DNA of 11,130 nt from RGIG1995 sp045658315. GTDB taxonomy: Bacteria; Bacillota; Clostridia; Oscillospirales; CAG-272. The translations under genes were made by a program, and so were the position numbers. Of the stretch, positions 1-6,177 are shown in pieces. The notes beneath the pieces are model-generated. The model saw nothing but the letters and a program-made list of their open reading frames with translations, did not search any database and was not told the DNA's origin. Location: assembly GCA_045658315.1 (NCBI GenBank), contig JAZOUV010000067.1, positions 1 to 11,130 on the forward strand, given 5' to 3'. Within the stretch, counting starts at the first letter, position 1; every line of letters starts with the position of its first letter.

Positions 1-65
1 AGATGTGAAATAACTATAAAATGTAAAAATAATGTATATATCGATATAAAAATCACAAAAACGTG

Positions 66-94
66 TTGACAATTGATTGTAAATTCTGTATTAT
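66..94 (+). promoter_or_regulatory. Sigma-A-type promoter of hppA
   Basis: A perfect -35 hexamer TTGACA (66-71) is followed by a 17-nt spacer and a -10 hexamer TATTAT (89-94), one base off consensus. A second possible -10, TATAAT at 92-97, would give a poor 20-nt spacer. Transcription would start near 101-103, leaving a leader of only about 25 nt before the start codon. That leaves no room for a riboswitch or attenuator, so hppA is probably expressed constitutively at a good level. No operator-like palindrome is visible around the hexamers. Confidence 0.85.
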
Positions 95-115
95 AATAAT
101 TATCTGAATTCCTAT

Positions 116-120
116 GGAGG
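116..120 (+). promoter_or_regulatory. Ribosome binding site that fixes the hppA start at 126
   Basis: GGAGG at 116-120 lies 5 nt before the ATG at 126. An in-frame ATG at 114 overlaps this site and has no Shine-Dalgarno of its own. The start at 126 is therefore the one used, and the protein begins MDIFEKFLPF. Confidence 0.85.
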
Positions 121-125
121 TTAGT

Positions 126-2228
126 ATGGATATTTTTGAAAAATTTTTGCCTTTTATAACATTGGCAATTTCTTTGGCGGCATTGCTTTTTGCATTGTTT
201 ACGGCAAAGAAGATAGTTAAGTTCCCTGAGGGAACAGATAAGATGAAAGAAATATCAAAATGGATAAGACAGGGAGCAAACGCATACCTGAAACGCCAAT
301 ATAAAGTTGTTGGTATATTCTTTGTGTGCATGTTTGTTGTGCTCGTTGGTATGTCCGCACTGGGATTGCTTACCTGGTTTGTACCTTTTGCATTTGTAAC
401 AGGTGGGTTCTTCTCAGCACTTTCCGGCTTTGTCGGAATGAAGATAGCAACCTTGTCAAACAGCAGAACTGCAAATGCTTGCAGAGAGAGTCTTAATAAA
501 GGCTTACGCGTTGCTTTTTCGGCAGGTTCTGTTATGGGCTTTACCGTTGTGGGTCTCGGTCTGCTTGATATATCAATTTGGTTTATTCTTTTGAAATTTG
601 TATTTAAGCTTGATCCTTCTTCTATAACAAGTGCGATGCTTACTTTTGGTATGGGTGCGTCTTCTATGGCTCTTTTTGCGAGAGTGGGCGGCGGTATCTT
701 TACTAAGGCGGCAGACGTTGGTGCTGACCTTGTAGGTAAGGTTGAAGCAGGTATTCCTGAGGACGACCCCAGAAACCCTGCTGTTATAGCAGATAACGTT
801 GGAGATAACGTTGGCGACGTTGCAGGTATGGGTGCTGACCTTTATGAATCTTACGTTGGTTCTATCATATCATCAATGGCACTTGGTGTTACTGCATTTG
901 GCACTATAAGTGCTATGGCTCTCCCGTTGGTTCTTGCAAGCTTGGGTATTGTAGCTTCAATCATAGGAACTTTCCTTGTAAGAACAGGCGAAAGCACAGA
1001 ACAGTCCAAACTTCTCAAGGCACTCAGCCGCGGAACTAATTTCAGTGCAATTCTTATTGCAATTCTTGCAGTTCCCGTTACATATTTTGTGCTTGGTGCA
1101 GAAAACCTCAAGTTCTGTGTTCCGATTATTGCAGGACTTCTTGCAGGTGTGCTTATCGGTAAGGCTACCGAATATTATACGTCAGACACATATAAACCTA
1201 CTCAGAAGTTGGCTAAATCCAGTTCCACCGGCTCTGCTACCATTATTATCGAGGGAATAAGCCTTGGTATGCTTTCTACGGTTATTCCGATTGTAATAGT
1301 TGGTGTTTGTATACTTGTTTCTTACTTTGTTTGCGGTGGTGCAGGCAACCCTGCTTTCGGTCTCTACGGTATTGCTCTTGCAGCAGTAGGTATGCTTTCA
1401 ACACTCGGTATTACACTTGCTACAGACGCATACGGTCCAGTAGCGGATAACGCCGGCGGTATTGCAGAGATGGCAGGTCTTGAATCAGACGTACGCAAAA
1501 AGACTGACGCTCTTGACTCTCTTGGTAACACAACAGCGGCAACCGGCAAAGGTTTTGCTATAGGCTCTGCGGCATTGACTGCTTTGGCTCTCGTTGCTTC
1601 ATATATTGATAAGATTAAAGAGGTTGCACTTAAAGCGGGCGAAGAGATTGCTTCAAACTTTGACATAATGGATCCAAGAGTGTTGGTCGGTTTGTTTGTG
1701 GGTGCGTGCTTGCCTTTCTTGTTCGCAGCTTTGACTATGAGCTCGGTTGGTAAGGCGGCTCAGTCGGTGGTTATTGAGGTTCGCCGTCAGTTTAAGGAAA
1801 TTAAAGGTCTTATGGACGGCAACGGAAAACCTGACTATGAATCATGCGTAGACCTTTGTACACGTTCAAGTCTCAGAGAAATGATTCTTCCTACAATTGT
1901 CGCGATAGTAGTTCCGGTAATTGTCGGTATAGTACTTGGTTATCAAGGTGTCGTAGGTATGCTTGCGGGTTCAACTGCAACAGGTTTCTTGCTTGCAATA
2001 TTTATGTCAAACTCCGGCGGCACGTGGGATAATGCGAAGAAGTACATTGAAAGCGGTGCTGTAGGTGGCGGCAAGGGCAGTGATGAGCATAAAGCAGCCG
2101 TTGTTGGCGACACGGTAGGAGATCCTTTCAAGGATACTTCCGGTCCTTCAATCAACATCCTCATCAAGCTTCTTTCAATGGTTTCCATTGTTTTTGCGGC
2201 ATTGGTATTCAAGTTCCATATTCTTTAA
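126..2228 (+). CDS. hppA: K+-dependent ion-translocating membrane pyrophosphatase
   Basis: This integral membrane enzyme hydrolyses pyrophosphate to phosphate and uses the energy to pump Na+ and/or H+ out of the cytoplasm. The 700 residues and many hydrophobic segments match the usual 16-helix family. Seen directly: the substrate-binding signature DVGADLVGKVE (197-207); the acidic metal/PPi cluster D223, D227 and D231, followed by D238 and E241; and a second acidic cluster near the C-terminus (GDTVGDPFKDTSGPS, about 661-675). In the K+-specificity motif GNTTAATG (467-474), alanine sits at 471, where K+-independent enzymes have lysine; the glycine three residues on fits the same class. That assigns it to the K+-dependent subfamily, which contains the known Na+ pumps, Na+/H+ pumps and some H+ pumps. 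I cannot decide the ion from sequence inspection. The glutamate at 241 corresponds to the gate residue E246 of the Thermotoga enzyme. The gene has its own promoter and terminators and converges on the glycan operon. Its base composition is visibly richer in G+C than the distal glycosyltransferase genes. Confidence 0.97.
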   Translation: MDIFEKFLPFITLAISLAALLFALFTAKKIVKFPEGTDKMKEISKWIRQGANAYLKRQYKVVGIFFVCMFVVLVGMSALGLLTWFVPFAFVTGGFFSALSGFVGMKIATLSNSRTANACRESLNKGLRVAFSAGSVMGFTVVGLGLLDISIWFILLKFVFKLDPSSITSAMLTFGMGASSMALFARVGGGIFTKAADVGADLVGKVEAGIPEDDPRNPAVIADNVGDNVGDVAGMGADLYESYVGSIISSMALGVTAFGTISAMALPLVLASLGIVASIIGTFLVRTGESTEQSKLLKALSRGTNFSAILIAILAVPVTYFVLGAENLKFCVPIIAGLLAGVLIGKATEYYTSDTYKPTQKLAKSSSTGSATIIIEGISLGMLSTVIPIVIVGVCILVSYFVCGGAGNPAFGLYGIALAAVGMLSTLGITLATDAYGPVADNAGGIAEMAGLESDVRKKTDALDSLGNTTAATGKGFAIGSAALTALALVASYIDKIKEVALKAGEEIASNFDIMDPRVLVGLFVGACLPFLFAALTMSSVGKAAQSVVIEVRRQFKEIKGLMDGNGKPDYESCVDLCTRSSLREMILPTIVAIVVPVIVGIVLGYQGVVGMLAGSTATGFLLAIFMSNSGGTWDNAKKYIESGAVGGGKGSDEHKAAVVGDTVGDPFKDTSGPSINILIKLLSMVSIVFAALVFKFHIL

Positions 2229-2273
2229 GATATATATTATAAAAAAGGCTGTAAAAAGTCTGCAAATAAAAAG

Positions 2274-2346
2274 TTTAGCACAATCCAGAGTCCTTTCCTG
2301 TGGGAAGGACGGGGGCGTATAACGCCGAATTATTGGCGGTGCTAAA
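2274..2346 (+). ncRNA. Candidate structured RNA or palindromic repeat element after hppA
   Basis: An 8-bp perfect closing stem joins TTTAGCAC (2274-2281) to GTGCTAAA (2339-2346). Inside it, GTCCTTTCC (2290-2298) pairs with GGGAAGGAC (2302-2310) over 9 bp with one G-U and a 3-nt loop. GGCG (2314-2317) can pair with CGCC (2323-2326), but the same CGCC can instead pair with GGCG at 2335-2338, so the two small hairpins exclude each other. Together this is a multi-branched fold enclosed by a terminal stem, much more structure than expected in an AT-rich 3' region, and more GC-rich than the flanks. It ends 17 nt before a terminator, so it could be a stable 3'-UTR, a processed small RNA or a separate transcript. 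TATTAT at 2235-2240 could be a -10, but I see no good -35. I do not recognise a known RNA family. A miniature palindromic repeat is an equally good reading, and the strand is uncertain. Confidence 0.4.
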
Positions 2347-2363
2347 AGTATACTGAACATTTT

Positions 2364-2394
2364 GCCAACCGCTTTAGCGGTTGGCTTGTTTTTT
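2364..2394 (+). terminator. Intrinsic terminator of hppA
   Basis: GCCAACCGC (2364-2372) pairs perfectly with GCGGTTGGC (2377-2385) over 9 bp with a TTTA loop, followed by a T-rich tract TTGTTTTTT (2386-2394). It would stop plus-strand transcription about 135 nt after the hppA stop, just after the folded element at 2274-2346. It lacks a T-tract on the minus strand, so it works in one direction only. Confidence 0.88.
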
Positions 2395-2402
2395 ACAAAC
2401 AC

Positions 2403-2446
2403 AAAAATACAGGCAGCTACTATTTAAAGTAACTGCCTGTATTTTT
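2403..2446. terminator. Bidirectional terminator-like hairpin between convergent transcripts
   Basis: A 14-bp perfect inverted repeat runs from AAAAATACAGGCAG (2403-2416) to CTGCCTGTATTTTT (2433-2446). Part of the loop can also pair (TACT with AGTA). Because the stem is flanked by A5 on the left and T5 on the right, it reads as stem plus U-run on both strands. On the minus strand it lies 43 nt after the stop of the last glycosyltransferase gene and is the only visible end for that operon. On the plus strand it backs up the terminator just before it. Confidence 0.85.
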
Positions 2447-2489
2447 CATTTTAACTTTTTTTACTACAACTATTTGACATAGAGCCTTT

Positions 2490-3758
2490 TTATTCTGTTT
2501 TTGATATAAGTTCTATAATAACCTTTGCTTTTTCTGACCAGTCGTTATCCCTTGCCTCTTTGTCAAGCAATTCCATATACCTTTTATCATCTTTTAGCTC
2601 CATTGCTTTATCAAGCTTTGCAATAAAGTCGTCATGGTCTAATCCTCTGAGTACGCTTTCATATTTTCGGCACTCGTTCATATCCGTTGTGACTATAGGC
2701 TTATGAAGTGCCATATATTCAAAAAGTTTAACCGGGCTTGTTGCTTTTGTAATATTATTTATAACAAACGGAATGGTAAGTATATCGCACCTTGCAGCAT
2801 AGTTTTTCAAAATCTTGTAATTAACAGTACCGAGGAAATATACATTCTCTTCTCCGTTCATATTTTCATCGTATGCCTCGTCATATTTTATACCAAAAAG
2901 TACAACCGAGTATTTGCCTGTAGATGCAATCTTTTTAATAAGGTCATAGTCAAACCACTTTGCCAATGCCCCGTAATAGCATACTATCGGCTTTCCTTTT
3001 TCAAGAACAGCTTTGAATTCCGGCATATAGTCAAAGTTTTCATCTATGTTACCAAAAAAGGAATAGTCAACACCGTTGGAGGACATAACCAAATTCTTTT
3101 CGCCTCTGTGATTAATAACGTCTTCGCGGAGCAGATCTGCCGTTACCACTACAAAAACATCGGTATTATTCATTGCATACTCGTATTTGTCAACTATATT
3201 CTGCGGAAGATTTTTTGTACCCGCAAGTTCAGGACTTATGTCGTCAATATACTCGTATATAAAACCGTATCCCTTAGACATATAATCCTTTATGTTTTGT
3301 ACCGAAAGCTTCCAGTCGGTCGAATAAAGCTGTATGTATTTGGGTTTGTCTATTTTTTCAAGCTCCGACATCAATATCTTATTAAGCAAGATATTATTGT
3401 AGTTGATAAGATACAGATTATCACTGAATTTTTTTAGTGTTTTAACCTTATCGGTCATCGTCGTTACTTCGTAAAGTACAAGACAACGATTCTTTGACAA
3501 GTTATTTGCAATATGCTGTGGACGCTGAAACAAGGGCACGTTGTAGCCGAAGCTGCTACGCCAAAGCACTACGCGGTCAAAATTTTCCGAATTCAGTATT
3601 TCGCTTAATTGTTTTCTGTGTTTTTGGGGATTGAAAAACACGGCAAAGCTTATCTTATTCAGATGATTCGCAATAATATAAGCATACAGCTTCTTGCAAA
3701 AGCCAATAAAACCGTATTTCTTATAGACATTTACAAGCTTGGAAAACTTTTCTCTCAT
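2490..3758 (-). CDS. GT4-type glycosyltransferase, TuaH-like
   Basis: This is a probable cytoplasmic GT-B fold glycosyltransferase of 422 residues that adds one sugar of the cell-surface glycan. The N-terminal half has the FQRPQHIA motif (77-84) seen in TuaH-like and related wall-polysaccharide transferases. The C-terminal donor-binding half has SSNGVDYSFF (226-235), YYGALAKWFDYDL (251-263) and a SPVKLFEYMALHKPIVTTD stretch (331-349). Of the usual EX7E pair only the second glutamate (E337) is present; the first position is A329. This substitution fits, as far as I recall, the KATSPVKLFEY type of this subfamily rather than a dead enzyme. The first 60 residues are basic and may help membrane association. 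The ATG is preceded by AAGGA 10 nt upstream, and the gene starts 23 nt after wecB, last in the operon. Donor and acceptor cannot be told from sequence. UDP-ManNAc is a tempting donor because wecB is next door, but that is inference. Confidence 0.85.
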   Translation of the reverse strand: MREKFSKLVNVYKKYGFIGFCKKLYAYIIANHLNKISFAVFFNPQKHRKQLSEILNSENFDRVVLWRSSFGYNVPLFQRPQHIANNLSKNRCLVLYEVTTMTDKVKTLKKFSDNLYLINYNNILLNKILMSELEKIDKPKYIQLYSTDWKLSVQNIKDYMSKGYGFIYEYIDDISPELAGTKNLPQNIVDKYEYAMNNTDVFVVVTADLLREDVINHRGEKNLVMSSNGVDYSFFGNIDENFDYMPEFKAVLEKGKPIVCYYGALAKWFDYDLIKKIASTGKYSVVLFGIKYDEAYDENMNGEENVYFLGTVNYKILKNYAARCDILTIPFVINNITKATSPVKLFEYMALHKPIVTTDMNECRKYESVLRGLDHDDFIAKLDKAMELKDDKRYMELLDKEARDNDWSEKAKVIIELISKTE

Positions 3759-3781
3759 TCAATGTCATTCCTTTATATTAA

Positions 3782-4891
3782 TTATTTGCTGAATTTTTCG
3801 ATAATTGCATCAACAATACGCTCGCTGGCATGACCATCACCGTATGGGTTTGAAGCACGGCTCATGCGTTCATATTCTTCTTTATCGGTGAGCAAACGCA
3901 TAGTCTCTTTGTAGATGACGTCAGCATCCGTTCCAACCAATTTTAAAGTTCCTGCGGCAATTCCTTCAGGTCTTTCTGTTGTATCACGGAGAACAAGAAC
4001 AGGTTTACCCAAAGAAGGTGCTTCTTCCTGTATACCGCCGCTGTCAGACAGAATAAGGTGTGAAACATTTTGGAAATTGTGGAAGTCGAATACCTCAAGA
4101 GGCTCGATAAGCTTAACTCTGTCGCAATCTCCGAAAATTTCATCTGCGGCCTCACGAACAAGAGGATTTTTGTGTATGGGATATATAACTTTTATTCCCT
4201 CTACCTCGTCAAGAACTTTTCTGATACCTCTGAAAATATTTCTCATAGGCTCTCCAAGATTTTCACGTCTGTGAGCTGTAAGAAGAATAAGCTTGTCCCC
4301 CTCAAGCCAGTCAAGCTCGGGGTGAGTATAGTTTTCTTCTACTGTTGTACTCATAGCGTCAATCGCCGTATTACCGGTAACATATATCTTGCTGTCGTCG
4401 TAGTTTTCCTTGAGAAGATTCTCACGGCTGAGCTCGGTGGGAGCAAAATACATATCGGTCATACAGTCAACCATTTGTCTGTTCATTTCTTCGGGATATG
4501 GTGAATATTTGTTGTATGTACGAAGACCAGCCTCAACATGACCTATTGCAACTTGATTATAAAAAGCCGCCAAAGCCCCCGCAAACGTTGTAGAGGTATC
4601 ACCGTGAACAAGAACAATATCAGGCTTAGCTTCTTTAATAACAGCATCTACGCCTGTCATTGCCCTGTTTGTAATATCAACAAGGGTTTGTCCTTGCTTC
4701 ATCATATTAAGGTCATAATCGGGCTTAATATTAAATGTAGCTAATACTTGATCAAGCATTTCTCTGTGCTGAGCAGTAACACAAACGATGCTTTCAATCT
4801 CTTCGCGTTTTTCAAGTTCCTTTACCAAGGGAGCCATTTTTATAGCCTCGGGACGTGTCCCGAAGATGCTCATTACTTTAATCTTTTTCAT
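3782..4891 (-). CDS. wecB: UDP-N-acetylglucosamine 2-epimerase (non-hydrolysing)
   Basis: This cytosolic enzyme interconverts UDP-GlcNAc and UDP-ManNAc, the precursor used in teichoic-acid linkage units, capsules and enterobacterial common antigen. The 369 residues are full length for the family. Visible hallmarks are GTRPEAIKMAPL (11-22), HGDT with D98, HVEAGLRT with E120, PEEMNR with E134, AHRREN with H207, and the UDP-binding SDSGGIQEE (282-290). D98, E120, E134 and H207 match the catalytic set known from the E. coli enzyme. I chose the ATG at 4891 because the protein then begins MKKIKVMSIFGTRPEA, as homologues do, and a weak GGCGG site lies 5 nt upstream. An ATG at 4903 overlaps the preceding stop as TGATG and is a possible alternative adding 4 residues, but it has no Shine-Dalgarno. 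Neither a UDP-ManNAc dehydrogenase nor a TagA-type transferase lies in the window, so the fate of UDP-ManNAc is open. The gene is richer in G+C than those upstream of it. Confidence 0.96.
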   Translation of the reverse strand: MKKIKVMSIFGTRPEAIKMAPLVKELEKREEIESIVCVTAQHREMLDQVLATFNIKPDYDLNMMKQGQTLVDITNRAMTGVDAVIKEAKPDIVLVHGDTSTTFAGALAAFYNQVAIGHVEAGLRTYNKYSPYPEEMNRQMVDCMTDMYFAPTELSRENLLKENYDDSKIYVTGNTAIDAMSTTVEENYTHPELDWLEGDKLILLTAHRRENLGEPMRNIFRGIRKVLDEVEGIKVIYPIHKNPLVREAADEIFGDCDRVKLIEPLEVFDFHNFQNVSHLILSDSGGIQEEAPSLGKPVLVLRDTTERPEGIAAGTLKLVGTDADVIYKETMRLLTDKEEYERMSRASNPYGDGHASERIVDAIIEKFSK

Positions 4892-4902
4892 TTTGACCGC
4901 CA

Positions 4903-6177
4903 TCAATTCAATTTTTCAGCCAATTCTTTTGCCTTAAGCATTGAGTCTTCCATAGAATTATAAATCCATGCGCCATATCTGCCAATAGTATATACATTTT
5001 TTTCAGCCAATTCTGCTTTTAATGCATCAAGTTTTGCATCGGTAGCTGTATTTATATGAACATAAGCGGGATCCATAACTATCGAACAGTAATCCACCAA
5101 CTTAGAATCACTGTCGGTTATTCCCAACTTTGACAAATTATCCAAAGTTAATTCAAGCTGTCTGTCAATCTCTTCTTGTGTAATAATATCTTTCTTGTTA
5201 TACCCGATTTCTATATACATACTTAGTTTTTCGTCTCCCAAAATATTATTATAGAAACCGCAACGATAGAAATTACATTCCTTACTTGCAACATAAAGCC
5301 AATGTTCTTTTGTACAAAGCTCTGAACGCTTATTAAAGCCTAGGTTAAACACCAATACCTTGTTGTATGACATTTCTTCAACCAATGAACTGTATTTTTT
5401 ATCAAAACACAAGAATTTGTTCAACGGTATTGTATTAATAAGATGTTCATACTCAACAATATCTCCATTAGAAAGAACTGCTCTCTTCTTATCAAAATCA
5501 ATAGAAGTAACTTCTGTGTTGAGCCAAACTTTTTCCATATCAAGTTGCTTGTAAAGGATATCTATAAAGCTACCGGCTCCCTTCTTGGGATAAAGGAAAG
5601 ATGCGTTATATGAAATTACTTCTTGTTTCTTCATATTTCGAATAATAGCTTCTTTATCAGCATATGGGAAAAATCTTCCCATCGCATCAACGTCAAGTTC
5701 TTGTAAATCTATCGCATAAAGTTTTTCATTATAAGGTTTTAAAAACTTTTCTACAATAGATTTTCCAAACTTGCCATAAAGCATATCAAGAAAATTATCA
5801 TACTTTTCTTTTTCGGTCTTATTGAAAAGATCATAAAGACAGTCTATAAACTCTTCCTTATCAAGCTGATGAATGTTAGTCTGAAACGGAAAGTCAATAA
5901 ACTTTCCCGAATGGACTATTTTTGTACATTTTTCATTGTAAATTATGTCTTCAGAAGGCATCTTTTCAAGAAATCTTTTCTTAAACTCATCTGTATTAAA
6001 ATGGAAAAAGTGTCCTGCGTAATCCCAAACATAACCATTTCTTTTAATTGTTCGACAATATCCGCCTACCTCATTTTCTCTCTCAACAAGCAAATAATCG
6101 TCTCCACAATAATTGGCATAAGTAAGTCCCGATATTCCGGCGCCTATTATTAAATGTTTTACTAAATTATTTTTCAT
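4903..6177 (-). CDS. UDP-galactopyranose-mutase-like FAD oxidoreductase
   Basis: This 424-residue soluble flavoprotein belongs to the amine-oxidase / UDP-galactopyranose mutase / protoporphyrinogen-oxidase superfamily. The N-terminal Rossmann motif is IGAGISGL (11-18), with E32 placed to bind the adenosine ribose and VGGYCRT (37-43) after it. GHFFHF (55-60) resembles the GAHIFHT loop of Glf. KFLKPYNEKLYAIDLQEL (144-161) and R168 resemble the mutase region containing a substrate-phosphate arginine. The C-terminal GRYGAWIYNSMEDS (399-412) is the FAD-closing motif, comparable to GRLxxYxYxDMD of Glf. It is therefore mutase-like but clearly not canonical Glf, so I give no symbol. It may make a furanose or otherwise altered nucleotide sugar for the glycan. 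It overlaps the upstream gene by 4 nt (ATGA) and has AAGGA 9 nt before the ATG. The fold is well supported; the reaction is not established. Confidence 0.82.
   Translation of the reverse strand: MKNNLVKHLIIGAGISGLTYANYCGDDYLLVERENEVGGYCRTIKRNGYVWDYAGHFFHFNTDEFKKRFLEKMPSEDIIYNEKCTKIVHSGKFIDFPFQTNIHQLDKEEFIDCLYDLFNKTEKEKYDNFLDMLYGKFGKSIVEKFLKPYNEKLYAIDLQELDVDAMGRFFPYADKEAIIRNMKKQEVISYNASFLYPKKGAGSFIDILYKQLDMEKVWLNTEVTSIDFDKKRAVLSNGDIVEYEHLINTIPLNKFLCFDKKYSSLVEEMSYNKVLVFNLGFNKRSELCTKEHWLYVASKECNFYRCGFYNNILGDEKLSMYIEIGYNKKDIITQEEIDRQLELTLDNLSKLGITDSDSKLVDYCSIVMDPAYVHINTATDAKLDALKAELAEKNVYTIGRYGAWIYNSMEDSMLKAKELAEKLN

Noticed and set aside
1..65. Upstream regulatory RNA or operator for hppA
   Set aside because: The stretch is low-complexity AT-rich DNA without a convincing palindrome or stem, and it lies upstream of the promoter.
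114..125. Four extra N-terminal codons for hppA from an ATG at 114
   Set aside because: The GGAGG ribosome binding site lies inside this stretch, so translation must start at 126.
1364..1666. Minus-strand open frame of 100 codons inside hppA
   Set aside because: The alanine/serine-rich translation is what the reverse complement of hppA codons gives. There is no start signal or motif.
2274..2346. Known riboswitch or ribozyme
   Set aside because: I compared it from memory with TPP, purine, fluoride, c-di-GMP, guanidine, THF, ZTP, twister, pistol and hammerhead consensus features and saw no match. Its place after, not before, a gene also argues against a riboswitch for hppA.
2364..2446. Integron attC or transposon end made from the adjacent inverted repeats
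   Set aside because: Both repeats have terminator architecture with T-runs and sit between convergent genes. No transposase or integrase is nearby, and no target-site duplication is visible.
2703..3437. Open frame of 244 codons on the plus strand
   Set aside because: It lies antisense within a convincing glycosyltransferase gene, has cysteine/phenylalanine/isoleucine-rich translation without recognisable motifs, and no Shine-Dalgarno. It is a shadow frame.
4070..4504. Open frame of 144 codons on the plus strand inside wecB
   Set aside because: It is antisense to highly conserved wecB codons, and its translation shows no family motif.
4892..4906. Upstream TTG (4906) or ATG (4903) start for wecB
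   Set aside because: Neither has a Shine-Dalgarno, and homologues begin with MKK at 4891. The ATG at 4903 remains a minor possibility because it overlaps the preceding stop.
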